64,000 nucleotides of DNA from Foliamicus sp963666765 (GCA_963666765.1 OY762933.1:1984001-2048000); one strand, 5' to 3'; shown: positions 25,629 through 34,163, numbered from the stretch's first letter. Notes: generated by a model from the letters alone, not told the origin. Made by a program: numbers and translations.

Positions 25629-26881
25629 CAAGCAGCCGAACCAATGGATCGATCGTACTTCCCGCCCTACGCGGTTCTATGGGAGACTGGGTGTACTACT
25701 GCTGTTTAATGGACCTTCCCACTCTTGCTTCGCGAGTCAGCTATGCGGACGAACTGCACAAGAGCGAGAAGCTTTCGGACATGATTCAACGCGAACTTAA
25801 GGGAAAGAGGTCCAAAGAAATCGCTGAATACCTCAAGAACCAAGACGAGAGACTGTTCAACGCTCTTGTCGTAGCGACCTACGACGGACGGCCCAACTGG
25901 CATGCCCTTACTAATGTCCAGAGCAAGGGAAGTTCCGATGAACTTAGTTGTCTAACGGACGACACCATGTTGCGCGTGGGATTTCTGACGTTGAGAGGGG
26001 ATGAGAAGCTCTTCGCACTCGACGGTCAGCACCGCCTATCAGGAATCAAGAGGGCTGTGAAAGAGAGAAACCCGGCTGGCTACACAGACGAGGTTCCGGT
26101 CATGTTCGTCGCGCATGAGAAGACGGATACCGGGCTGCAGAAAACTCGGCGGCTCTTTACTACGCTAAACAAGACTGCCAAGCCGGTCTCCAAGTTCGGC
26201 ATCATCGCGCTCGACGAGGATGATGTGATGGCATTGACGGTTCGCTGGCTAATCGACGAAAACTCGGACATGTTTGGCGACGAGCGCATTGCGTTCGTCG
26301 GTTCAAGCAACATGCCCAACTCCAACTTTGCGAGCCTCACCACAATCGTGGGCTTATACGACATCCTCAGGACCTGGTATACGAAGGCAGACACGCCACT
26401 CAAGACAACTTTACCCAAGTTGCGCAAATCGCGACCGGACGACGACCAGCTTGAGTCGTACTTTCAGCTTGCGCGCGATCTGTTCGAGTCCTTAAGGCGC
26501 GGATTTCCAGAACTGGATAAATTTTTTTCGGCAGATGACACCGAACCAATCGTAAGAATTTACCGGAATCGAAACGCGTTGTTCCGCCCCGTCGGCTTGG
26601 ACATCTTCGTTACGATCGTGGCGAGACTCACGAAGGATATGGACCTCAGTGCGGCCGTCGACATGGCTGCGAAACTACCAAGATCTCTAGAGTTGCCCCC
26701 GTTCGTACGACTAATGTGGAATCCGAACACGCAGACCATTAATCGTTTCGCCAAGAATACCCTGCTGGAATTGCTGCTGTACATGCTCGGGAGATCAACG
26801 CGGGACAAGAAGGAGCTTCTACGTTTGTACAGGAAGGACATCGGAGACGAATCTCTGCAGTTGCCGAAGCCTGTCGTCTAA
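25625..26881 (+). CDS. DGQHR-domain protein, DndB-like
   Basis: A 418-residue protein. The hallmark DGQHR motif is at residues 133-137 (FALDGQHRLSG), and the N-terminus (VLPALRG, then YYCCLMDLPTLA) matches DndB proteins. DndB is the repressor and modulator of DNA phosphorothioation operons, and other DGQHR proteins accompany DNA-modification systems. The C-terminal half (about 230-410) is helical and unassigned. It is translationally coupled to the GIY-YIG gene. It supports a link of this cassette to sulfur-based DNA modification, but does not by itself prove it. Confidence 0.75.
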   Translation: MTSSRTNGSIVLPALRGSMGDWVYYCCLMDLPTLASRVSYADELHKSEKLSDMIQRELKGKRSKEIAEYLKNQDERLFNALVVATYDGRPNWHALTNVQSKGSSDELSCLTDDTMLRVGFLTLRGDEKLFALDGQHRLSGIKRAVKERNPAGYTDEVPVMFVAHEKTDTGLQKTRRLFTTLNKTAKPVSKFGIIALDEDDVMALTVRWLIDENSDMFGDERIAFVGSSNMPNSNFASLTTIVGLYDILRTWYTKADTPLKTTLPKLRKSRPDDDQLESYFQLARDLFESLRRGFPELDKFFSADDTEPIVRIYRNRNALFRPVGLDIFVTIVARLTKDMDLSAAVDMAAKLPRSLELPPFVRLMWNPNTQTINRFAKNTLLELLLYMLGRSTRDKKELLRLYRKDIGDESLQLPKPVV

Positions 26882-27095
26882 GAACGGCAGTCTGAGTTGG
26901 GGTGAGGCGTCCAACCTACTAGAGTCTCCGTCTCCATCGCCCAGTGGGCAAATGGCCACAATGGGTTTTTGGGTTGAATGATTCCCGCTATCTACTCCTA
27001 AGAGTTTGGCGATGCGCATTTGCAGACACTACAATCTCCGCCGCTAGCCAAATTGGAAGAGAATCCACCTACGCGACCACTAGGTGTTTTGCTCC

Positions 27096-27314
27096 ATGCG
27101 AACCAAGAACTGGCTAACGACGGGACGCCGAGAAGCTGCAATACACCAAATGAAGACACTAATTTCTAGGGACTTCAGTGAGAGATTCCCTGATGTTCAG
27201 CTTGAATTGATTCGCAGCGCAGAGATTTCTGTCAAGTCTCGAACAGAAAATGATGACGTAGACTCCGGGAAAGGTCTGAAGGGACTCAAGAGGGAGGAAG
27301 CGAGCGATGGCTAG
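27096..27314 (+). CDS. Small unknown protein before the GHKL ATPase
   Basis: A 72-residue basic/acidic protein (GTG 27084 would give 76). It overlaps the GHKL ATPase start at 27307 by 8 bases, which suggests coupling and argues that it is a real gene. No recognisable domain. The first half (TKNWLTTGRREAAIHQMKTLIS) is helical; the end is charged. About 200 bases of noncoding DNA precede it, with no clear promoter seen. Confidence 0.4.
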   Translation: MRTKNWLTTGRREAAIHQMKTLISRDFSERFPDVQLELIRSAEISVKSRTENDDVDSGKGLKGLKREEASDG

Positions 27315-29226
27315 ATCTAGGCATCGCCCAACCGACCAAGGAAGTCTGGAGTTCGTTCAAGCAGGAAAAATTTCGGGTTTCCAAGCGTCTGGACTGTCAG
27401 CGTACAACAATGTCGACCCGCACACGGTTATCCGGGAACTCGCACAAAACGCGCTTGATGCGGCAAGTGAAGCCAAACGCGATGTCATTCGCTTGGTCTT
27501 CGAGATCGAGCAGGTAACCCCTGCTCAGATCCCAGCACTGTCACAATACCGGGAACACCTTGGATGTGCTATTAAAACGCAGAAAGCCAAAAACAACCTT
27601 GCCCAGTCTCAGGCCATCGTTAATGCAATGCAAGCCACAATTAATGCTGAGCGAGTGCCAGTGCTATGGGTGTTGGACAACGGCGTTGGACTGAATGCGC
27701 AGCGCATGGAAGATCTGCTAGGCGACGGTCAGAGCGGAAAGGCGGATGAATCGACCGCGGGTTCATATGGGAATGGGCATATGACGTCGTTTCCAGCCTC
27801 GGACCCGCGTTACATTCTCTACGGTGGCGTTCACGCGGAGGGACGCACAGTATCGGGGCACGCCATCCTGGCGACGCATGTCTACAGGAATAAGGTTTGT
27901 GGCGAAGACGGCTATCTCGCCAGGCGAGTACGCGTCAATGACATTTTCAACCGGTTCGATTTCTACGAAGGCTCCCGGATGCCGCTTCTCAAGGAAAAAT
28001 TGAATTGGATCGAGGAGAAATTTGGCACCGGATCGGTTGTGGGAATACTGGGATTTAACCGGTTCAACCGTTGCAGTAATGATGACGAGGTGCTGGACGT
28101 AATAGAGACCGTAATCGCCACTCACTTTACACCCGTGCTCTACGACGGCCGCATGGAAATTGTGTTTCGATCAAGCGGCCATACATTGAGGACACTCAAC
28201 AAGGACTCCCTAGAGGCCGTGCTATCCCGACGCCGACAACGCGAACGGCGAGACCGCAATTCGATTGGGCCTAGCGGTGGCCAAGCGTGGGATACGCTTG
28301 AGACGCTTAAGGCCGAGTACGGACATACTATTGCAACCGCAGCAGGCATAGTGCGATTCCACTTGCGGGAGTTGCCCCGCTCATCAGGCGGCGGCACACA
28401 CCTGCAATTGTTTCGCAACGGCATGTGGATTACCAACGCCATACCGCATAACCGGGCCTCGTACTATCGTGACGTGGTCCCTTTCAACGGCGTAATCCTG
28501 CTTACGCCCGAAGAGGCGCAGGAAGCTTGCGGCTTGGTGGGAAAGTTCGAAGGTCCTCGACACATTGACATTGATCTAAAGCGCCAGAAGCAGGGATCGT
28601 CAGCGCGCAAGGCTTTGGATGCGTGGCTCAAGGATATGCAGGAGCGTATTTTGGCACTCGTGCCAAACATTGACGCCCAAGAGTTCGACCCCGGTTTTTT
28701 TTCGGTCGAGGTTGAGGGTGACGGCGTGCGTCAAAATCCGAAGTCTCGGAGCGCTGGCGTGGGAACGCCCGAACGGGTGCCTCGACCCGAACCGATCGGG
28801 CCTCCGCGACCTCCCAACCCAACCCAACCCGATCCGAATCGACCGCGCCGACTCCGGAGGCAGGGACTGCGCATTGACACACGAGTAGCGGCGGTTCGAC
28901 GGACGCAGGGCATAAGCGTACGCGTCAGGCCTTTGGAAGATGCGAAAAATGCGGAACTCCGAGTAATCCTCGCCAATGGCTCGGACGAAACCTGCGACAA
29001 TCCGGAGCCCGATCATTACCTAGAGATCGACGAAGGCGCGACCATGAACGGAGAAGCTGTCAAGGCCTATGTTCCCGACCGCCTCGGCAACAAGCGCGCA
29101 GTCCTACTTGGACCTGTATCGAAGTTGGGGGAGGAACTCGACATCTGGCTACCGTGCCGCCCGGCTCTAGCTGGCGACATTCGAGTGGAACTGGTAAGGC
29201 GGGCAGCCACAAAGCCGGGAACTTAA
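27307..29226 (+). CDS. GHKL-type (Hsp90/MutL-like) ATPase of the island
   Basis: A 639-residue protein. The Bergerat ATP-binding fold is clear: N-box RELAQNALDAA at 43-53 (E44, N48), G1 box DNGVGL at 124-129 and G2 box GSYGNGHMT at 152-160. Between them is a roughly 45-residue insertion rich in Gln and Ala. The middle (about 200-480) is unassigned and the C-terminus holds a proline-rich linker (PPRPPNPTQPDPNRP) before a beta-rich tail. GHKL ATPases drive conformational switching in DNA repair and in several anti-phage systems. No kinase histidine box is seen. Probably the energy-using core of the cassette. Confidence 0.75.
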   Translation: MARSRHRPTDQGSLEFVQAGKISGFQASGLSAYNNVDPHTVIRELAQNALDAASEAKRDVIRLVFEIEQVTPAQIPALSQYREHLGCAIKTQKAKNNLAQSQAIVNAMQATINAERVPVLWVLDNGVGLNAQRMEDLLGDGQSGKADESTAGSYGNGHMTSFPASDPRYILYGGVHAEGRTVSGHAILATHVYRNKVCGEDGYLARRVRVNDIFNRFDFYEGSRMPLLKEKLNWIEEKFGTGSVVGILGFNRFNRCSNDDEVLDVIETVIATHFTPVLYDGRMEIVFRSSGHTLRTLNKDSLEAVLSRRRQRERRDRNSIGPSGGQAWDTLETLKAEYGHTIATAAGIVRFHLRELPRSSGGGTHLQLFRNGMWITNAIPHNRASYYRDVVPFNGVILLTPEEAQEACGLVGKFEGPRHIDIDLKRQKQGSSARKALDAWLKDMQERILALVPNIDAQEFDPGFFSVEVEGDGVRQNPKSRSAGVGTPERVPRPEPIGPPRPPNPTQPDPNRPRRLRRQGLRIDTRVAAVRRTQGISVRVRPLEDAKNAELRVILANGSDETCDNPEPDHYLEIDEGATMNGEAVKAYVPDRLGNKRAVLLGPVSKLGEELDIWLPCRPALAGDIRVELVRRAATKPGT

Positions 29227-29238
29227 GTCATGCAGAGC

Positions 29239-30051
29239 ATGAACTATCCAATTCTCGCTCGTGACCGCCTGGACTACTTGGACGGAACCTACGAAGCACG
29301 CATAAAGCGCACGCGGGAAGGTGCAGGCATGACAATTCGCCATGAGGTGTCCGGCAGCAATTTGGTGGCAACGCTGCTAAAACAGAACGACGCAGCGTTT
29401 GCCGTCGAAGTAACCTCCCCGTACGCGACCTACCGACAGTTTCGGAAAGCCGAAGTAGCGGGGGTCACGGAACTAACGCAGCAGGTATCCTGGAAGGCTG
29501 AGGATGTCGTCCCGCCGGTCTATGTCCGACCGTTGGTGATTGCCACAAATACACAGCCAACCTCCTTCAAGTTGAACGGCCAGCACGGGGTACATGAAGT
29601 GTGGCGGGGATCCGAAATTTCGGTCGCACCCGGAATGATCTTGGCTCAGGACCAATTTTGGCGTGCTACATCCACATGGGAGAGCCTGATACGTCTGGTC
29701 TCCGAGGAAAGTTTCGAGCGCGGCAGATATCGCGTGGAAATGAATACCGGTGAAGGATTCCACTTCAAGGTACTGCTGAATCCCAAACTCTATGCTTGGA
29801 TGGTGAATCCTGGAGACGCGAAGAAACACCGCGATTCGATCCTTACCGGCTGCCTAGCGCGTGCGCTGGAGATGATCCACGTCGAATACGGCAAAGAAGA
29901 TGGCTGGCGGGAGTTTCCCGTATTGCGGGCATTGCATCGGAAGCTGATCGATAGTGGGCTCCCGACCTGGGACAACAACCAGAGTTTCCACGCTGATGAC
30001 ATCGCTAGCCGCCTCAAACCCATCGAATTCTTGGCAGAGCACAATGGGTAA
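29239..30051 (+). CDS. Unrecognised island protein after the GHKL ATPase
   Basis: A 270-residue soluble protein from ATG 29239; ATG 29230 would add three residues. I recognise no domain. The first 110 residues are beta-rich; 110-200 include KLNGQHGVHEVWRGSE and a strongly conserved-looking GEGFHFKVLLNPKLYAWM; the C-terminal 70 residues are helical. It starts 12 bases after the ATPase stop and its stop codon overlaps the next gene by 8 bases, so all three are likely one transcript. Probably a structural or specificity subunit working with the ATPase. Confidence 0.55.
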   Translation: MNYPILARDRLDYLDGTYEARIKRTREGAGMTIRHEVSGSNLVATLLKQNDAAFAVEVTSPYATYRQFRKAEVAGVTELTQQVSWKAEDVVPPVYVRPLVIATNTQPTSFKLNGQHGVHEVWRGSEISVAPGMILAQDQFWRATSTWESLIRLVSEESFERGRYRVEMNTGEGFHFKVLLNPKLYAWMVNPGDAKKHRDSILTGCLARALEMIHVEYGKEDGWREFPVLRALHRKLIDSGLPTWDNNQSFHADDIASRLKPIEFLAEHNG

Positions 30052-30454
30052 TTCGCTGTTCGTTGAGGCCATCGATCGAACAGGACTTGAACGCGCGCAG
30101 AAAGGGTTGCTACCGAAGCGCGCAAGCGGGGCACGGGGTGGCGCCAAACAGCGTGAGTTCATTCGACTCGTTGCAGAGGATCAGGAGGGGTTCTGCGACT
30201 ATGTGCGTTCTTGGGGGCTTACAACGGGAAGCTCGCCGCCCGTTACCGATATGCGGCTGAGCGAAAGGGAGTTTGTGAACCCGCCATGGTCAACCGAGTG
30301 CGCGATTGCATCGACATGGGCCTCCCTCGCCTTAAGTCAAGCAGCTCGCCCGGAAACGTGGACCCGGATCAATGTTGAGATGATGGAGAATGGCCGGATC
30401 AAGAGTTCATTCCTTGCGGCAGCAATACGGGAGAGTCGGGACGGAGCCGAATAG
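30044..30454 (+). CDS. Unknown island protein, N-terminal part of a frameshifted gene
   Basis: A 136-residue open frame (MGNSLFVEAIDRTGLERAQKG and on) that overlaps the previous gene. It ends at TAG 30452-30454, but the downstream frame continues seamlessly as a natural-looking protein (RIAKALQETDPQVIDSC), so the two were probably one gene of about 287 residues. The joint product may belong to DUF6339, judged from the later LRRLGG and DCPLAKTWWR patterns; this family call is tentative. No catalytic motif is evident. Confidence 0.5.
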   Translation: MGNSLFVEAIDRTGLERAQKGLLPKRASGARGGAKQREFIRLVAEDQEGFCDYVRSWGLTTGSSPPVTDMRLSEREFVNPPWSTECAIASTWASLALSQAARPETWTRINVEMMENGRIKSSFLAAAIRESRDGAE

Positions 30455-30483
30455 CAAAGGCGCTTCAGGAAACGGACCCGCAG

Positions 30484-30912
30484 GTGATCGACTCGTGCGT
30501 GCGAACCATACTTAGACGCCTGGGTGGCGTGATCGAGCGTGCCAATCGCACCGCGTTCCTTGACTGTCCGTTGGCCAAAACCTGGTGGCGACATTACTTC
30601 GCAAGAGAAGCCCATTCGACATTTGGTCGCCATTCCGTGGAAGTCCTCTCGACGGCGTTGCGACCGACGTACCGCTGGGAAAGGCTGGTCGAAGCAATGG
30701 TGTCAAAGCTGACAATCATCGGCGACAGAGCGATTCGGCCAGCGCTCGTGGAGTGCTTTGCTGAGGGTGCCGGCAGCGCGGGTCAGGAAGTCGCCGATAT
30801 GCTGGCTTGGGTTGGTCGCAGAAGCACGATCCAAGCATTGGGAGCACTTGGCCCGGAATATGTGATGCAAGTGCTTGGACAACAATTCTTAGGATCGTCA
30901 GAGATCGAATAA
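30484..30912 (+). CDS. Unknown island protein, C-terminal part of the frameshifted gene
   Basis: A 142-residue frame starting at GTG 30484, with coding character already visible from about 30450 in the +1 frame relative to the first part. Contains TILRRLGGVIERANRTAFLD and AKTWWRHYFAREA, conserved-looking segments with several Trp and Arg. The whole is helical. As a separate product it lacks a good ribosome site, supporting the idea that it is the back half of the upstream gene, broken by a frameshift or a sequencing error. Confidence 0.5.
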   Translation: MIDSCVRTILRRLGGVIERANRTAFLDCPLAKTWWRHYFAREAHSTFGRHSVEVLSTALRPTYRWERLVEAMVSKLTIIGDRAIRPALVECFAEGAGSAGQEVADMLAWVGRRSTIQALGALGPEYVMQVLGQQFLGSSEIE

Positions 30913-30921
30913 GCGGACGAA

Positions 30922-30946
30922 TCGCTATATTTTAGATGTAGCGATT
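30922..30946. promoter_or_regulatory. Perfect inverted repeat between island sub-operons
   Basis: ATCGCTA (30922-30928) and TAGCGAT (30940-30946) are separated by an A/T-rich 11-base spacer (TATTTTAGATG). It lies 10 bases after the frameshifted gene and 50 bases before the small basic protein gene. It could be an operator for the PP-loop/desulfurase genes, overlapping their promoter, or a weak terminator. No T-tract follows. Confidence 0.4.
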
Positions 30947-30996
30947 GGCCGCGAAAGTCGCTAGAATCGCCGTATCACTCGCTACGGAGACACCCC

Positions 30997-31179
30997 ATGA
31001 GCAAGGCGAAGCGAGGCCGGTCGTTCAAGCCCATCTCTAAGCTTGACGTCACACCTGAAGAATCGGACCACGCGATTGCCGCTGCCGTGAAGCCGTCTGA
31101 CTCGTCCATGCGCCGGCCTCGATTCCAGCGCGCAATCCGTCCTTTGTCCGCCCGCGCCGTTCCCCAGCAATCCAACTAG
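30997..31179 (+). CDS. Small basic unknown protein
   Basis: A 60-residue protein with 14 Lys/Arg, starting at ATG 30997 with an ACGGAGA ribosome site seven bases upstream. It is predicted to be largely unstructured (SSMRRPRFQRAIRPL). No family recognised. It may be a nucleic-acid-binding accessory or an antitoxin-like regulator of the downstream PP-loop gene, 86 bases away. The good ribosome site is the main argument that it is real. Confidence 0.4.
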   Translation: MSKAKRGRSFKPISKLDVTPEESDHAIAAAVKPSDSSMRRPRFQRAIRPLSARAVPQQSN

Positions 31180-31265
31180 CAAGCGCCGAGCGTGAACCAT
31201 GCGCCGGGCCTACTCGCCGGGATGGCGGTTAGGTTGCTTGATAATTCCCCACAAGGAGTCGAGAA

Positions 31266-32597
31266 GTGAACGAGGCGTTCAGCCTTAAACTGGAATACGA
31301 AGCCTCGGAACATCGTTTGTTACCGCATGTGGTCAAGTTTTCAGGCGGCCGCTCCAGTGGAATGATGTTGTTGCTGCTATTGGAGCAACGCCTTCTTGAT
31401 CCCGAACGCGGAGATGTGGTGGTGTTCAATAACACCTCCGCTGAACATCCCGCCACCTTCGACTTCGTGCGTGCATGCGCCCGACGAGCGGAAATCGACT
31501 ACAACGTGCCGTTTTTCTGGATCGAGTACGCTACTTACGAAGACGCCCACAACGGCGAGTGGACCCGTCGCGGAAGCTACCGCTTGGTCAACGACCAGCC
31601 AATCAGCGAGTCAAATCCGAACGGTTATAGATGGCGCGGCGAAGTGTTCGAGGAGCTCGTGAGCCACCAGGGGTTCCTTCCTAGTCGACACACGCGAATT
31701 TGCACAACGCACCTGAAACTGCGCGCAACCAATGACTTCCTTGCAGACTGGTTCTCTGGAAAAGAAGCAACGGAATGGCGAGGGCACTTCCATCCGGAAC
31801 CCCAGATGACAGACGATGTAGTCATCGCACGACATCAGCGATCCCGGGGCAGATTAGGCAACGACGAACTGCTGCGCAAGAAGGCGTTCCTCCGATCCCG
31901 CCCGCCAGCTATACCGGAACAGAACTTCGCTGACTTCTCCGGCGCTTGCGAGCACCAATTGACTAACAGGTCGTTCGCGGAAAGGGGTTATCCCGAGTTT
32001 GCACCGATGACAGGAGAGGAAGCCACCGAATACGTATCCCTGATCGGGCTGCGCGCCGACGAGCCTCGCCGAGTGGTCCGCGTCATGTCGCGCAACGGTC
32101 TTGGCAGAGGCGATCCGGAACGCAAGAAACGCGAGATGACGGACGGCGAAATTGTATGCACGCCACTGGCGGATGCAGAAATCACGAACGAGGATGTGCT
32201 GGCCTTCTGGTCGGAGAGAGATGGAGATCTGAAATTGCCGCCCGACGCAAATCTATCAAATTGCGTTTTCTGTTTCATGAAGGGCACAACCGCGATACCC
32301 AAGGTACAGCGTGACATCACTAGAGCGGACGCTGAATTACCGGAGGAGCTTCGAAGTGTTCCGGGGACGCCATCGGACATTCGGTGGTGGGCTGATTTGG
32401 AGGCAAACTACAAGCGTCGCCCACTAAAGCGGTATAAGGGAAGCGGTAGACGAAGCCAAGAGACGGTCACAATTGGCTTCTGGGGAGTCGATGCCAATGT
32501 AACTTATCGGGATATGATGGAAATGGATGATGAGGAACTAGTTGCCCAACCGGGTTTCAGTGGTAGGGCTGCATTACCTTGCGACTGCACCGACTGA
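31266..32597 (+). CDS. PP-loop ATPase, PAPS-reductase/DndC-like
   Basis: A 443-residue protein of the adenine-nucleotide alpha-hydrolase superfamily. The PP-loop is SGGRSSG at residues 26-32 (VVKFSGGRSSGMM), as in PAPS reductases and DndC. Several cysteines that could hold an Fe-S cluster are present: RICTTH, GACEHQ, NCVFC and the terminal CDCTD. DndC activates DNA for sulfur insertion together with the cysteine desulfurase DndA, and such a desulfurase is encoded directly downstream. Start is GTG 31266 after AAGGAGT. The PP-loop variant (GGRSSG rather than SGGKDS) sets it apart from classical DndC. Confidence 0.78.
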   Translation: MNEAFSLKLEYEASEHRLLPHVVKFSGGRSSGMMLLLLLEQRLLDPERGDVVVFNNTSAEHPATFDFVRACARRAEIDYNVPFFWIEYATYEDAHNGEWTRRGSYRLVNDQPISESNPNGYRWRGEVFEELVSHQGFLPSRHTRICTTHLKLRATNDFLADWFSGKEATEWRGHFHPEPQMTDDVVIARHQRSRGRLGNDELLRKKAFLRSRPPAIPEQNFADFSGACEHQLTNRSFAERGYPEFAPMTGEEATEYVSLIGLRADEPRRVVRVMSRNGLGRGDPERKKREMTDGEIVCTPLADAEITNEDVLAFWSERDGDLKLPPDANLSNCVFCFMKGTTAIPKVQRDITRADAELPEELRSVPGTPSDIRWWADLEANYKRRPLKRYKGSGRRSQETVTIGFWGVDANVTYRDMMEMDDEELVAQPGFSGRAALPCDCTD

Positions 32598-32602
32598 AGG
32601 CC

Positions 32603-33763
32603 ATGCCGCCATCTCCCGTTTATCTTGACTATCAGGCGTCCACGCCGATTGATGACCGAGTTCAAGCGGCGATGGCCCGAGCCATCGACATATATGGCAA
32701 TCCCCACACCACAAGCCATTTGGCAGGTATTGAAGCGAACCGGGCAGTGACGCAGGCGCGTCGGCAGGTCGCCCGGGCGATCGGGGGAGATGCACGTCGC
32801 ATCGTGTTCACATCAGGCGCGACAGAGGCCAATAATCTTGCGCTATTCGGCGCCGCACGAGCGACGGTCGGGAGACGCAAGATCATAGTTCTTGCAAGCG
32901 AGCACAGCTCGGTGATTGAGCCGGCCCTCGCCCTAGGCAACGAGAGTTTTGATGTCCAAGTGCTGCCGATCGGCGGCGACGGCACGGTGGACCTAGAGGC
33001 TGTAGAGAAGGCGGTGGACACAAGCACCGCCCTTGTGTCGGCAATGCACGTCAACAACGAGACCGGTGTTGTGCAACCCATCGCTGCAATCGCCGAAATC
33101 TGTCATCGTCACGACACCCTGCTGCACTCGGATTGTGCCCAGTCACTGGGCCGGCTACAGGTGGATATCCGCAATCTCGGAGCGGACATGCTAACCCTTT
33201 CCGCGCACAAGTGTTACGGACCCAAGGGAATTGGCGCGCTATACGTAGGTGGACGTCAAGATGTCGAACTTCGACCATTGCTATACGGCGGCGGTCAAGA
33301 GCGCGGGCTGCGAGCGGGGACGCTGCCTGTACCGCTTTGTGTTGGGTTTGGCGAAGCCTGTCGAATCGCTGCCGCAAATGTTGACACGGAAAGTAAAAGG
33401 ATGGGCTTGCTAGCAGGCAAGCTACTGCAGGAAATCCTTGAGGTATTTCCCCAGGCGCGGCTGAACGGATCGTGGACTCAACGGGTTTCGTGTGCATTCA
33501 ACGTGTGCTTCCCGGGCGCCGTCGGTGATGAACTACTGAACGCGTTCGAAGGTATATACGTGTCGTCCGGATCGGCATGCTCGTCAGCTATGCTTGAGCC
33601 TTCCAGAGTATTGCTTGCCTACGGCCTATCTGCATCCGACGCTGACGCTTCTCTTCGATTTTGCGTGGGTCGCTTCACAACGAGTGCGGATATCAAAACG
33701 GCGAAGAGAGTTATAGCCAAGGGTGCTGCGCGGCTGGGTCTGATGAGAAGGACGGCCGCTTGA
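32603..33763 (+). CDS. Cysteine desulfurase (DndA/IscS/NifS-like)
   Basis: A 386-residue PLP enzyme that takes sulfur from cysteine and passes it on as persulfide. Visible features: YLDYQASTP opening, GATEANN, the lysine that binds PLP at K203 (SAHKCYGPKG), and the catalytic Cys at C326 in SSGSACSS. It begins 5 bases after the PP-loop gene stop (the ATG at 32603 is used; the frame is open from 32579), so the two are co-expressed. No iscU, iscA or hscA genes are near, so it probably serves this cassette rather than general Fe-S assembly, as DndA does in phosphorothioation loci. Confidence 0.88.
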   Translation: MPPSPVYLDYQASTPIDDRVQAAMARAIDIYGNPHTTSHLAGIEANRAVTQARRQVARAIGGDARRIVFTSGATEANNLALFGAARATVGRRKIIVLASEHSSVIEPALALGNESFDVQVLPIGGDGTVDLEAVEKAVDTSTALVSAMHVNNETGVVQPIAAIAEICHRHDTLLHSDCAQSLGRLQVDIRNLGADMLTLSAHKCYGPKGIGALYVGGRQDVELRPLLYGGGQERGLRAGTLPVPLCVGFGEACRIAAANVDTESKRMGLLAGKLLQEILEVFPQARLNGSWTQRVSCAFNVCFPGAVGDELLNAFEGIYVSSGSACSSAMLEPSRVLLAYGLSASDADASLRFCVGRFTTSADIKTAKRVIAKGAARLGLMRRTAA

Positions 33764-34043
33764 TGTGTCTTGCCGATCTTCTCACCCCTTTGCGGTTACT
33801 CAATCGCATCGTAGTCGTCGTCCCATTCAAAGACCTCGCCTGTTGAGTTCACTGGTTGCCTGTCCGATGTGGGCGAGATTGGAGTGGCTTTTTCTTCCGT
33901 TCCTGCCGATCTTTGGCAATTGATTTTCGGACATCACTGTTGATATTCAGAATGTGGCTTGCAGCAGATTTAAAAAATGCGCCGGGTCAGCACGATTAGC
34001 ATACGCCATTGACTTATATGCGTCATTGGCGTAGCCTTCCCTG
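33764..34043. other. Right edge of the island: degenerate gene fragment and noncoding DNA
   Basis: No intact gene. Bases 33768-33840 are an ungapped, about 79 percent identical copy of 34520-34592, the 3' end of the downstream dehydrogenase gene, in the same orientation; read on the minus strand they still encode GEVFEWDDDYDAIE and then a stop. The rest (33841-34043) is lower-GC sequence with no recognised element, ending in the leader of the toxin remnant. Confidence 0.6.
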
Positions 34044-34163
34044 ATGAAACTCACCTTCATTGAGACACCGGTGTTTACCGAACTCATCACCGATCTCCTT
34101 GAAGATGAGGACTAACAATGGATGCAGGAATATCTGCTGACTTTATTCAACCGCTGCTATGGA
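34044..34163 (+). pseudogene. Truncated HigB/RelE-like toxin remnant
   Basis: Begins MKLTFIETPVFTELITDLLEDED, the usual start of RelE/HigB-type toxins of the NadS-linked group, then hits TAA at 34113. Beyond that stop the frame still reads toxin-like residues (QWMQEYLL) before running into the antitoxin start. The toxin is normally about 110 residues, so most of it is gone. An inactivated toxin beside an intact antitoxin is a common end state of such modules. Confidence 0.65.
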
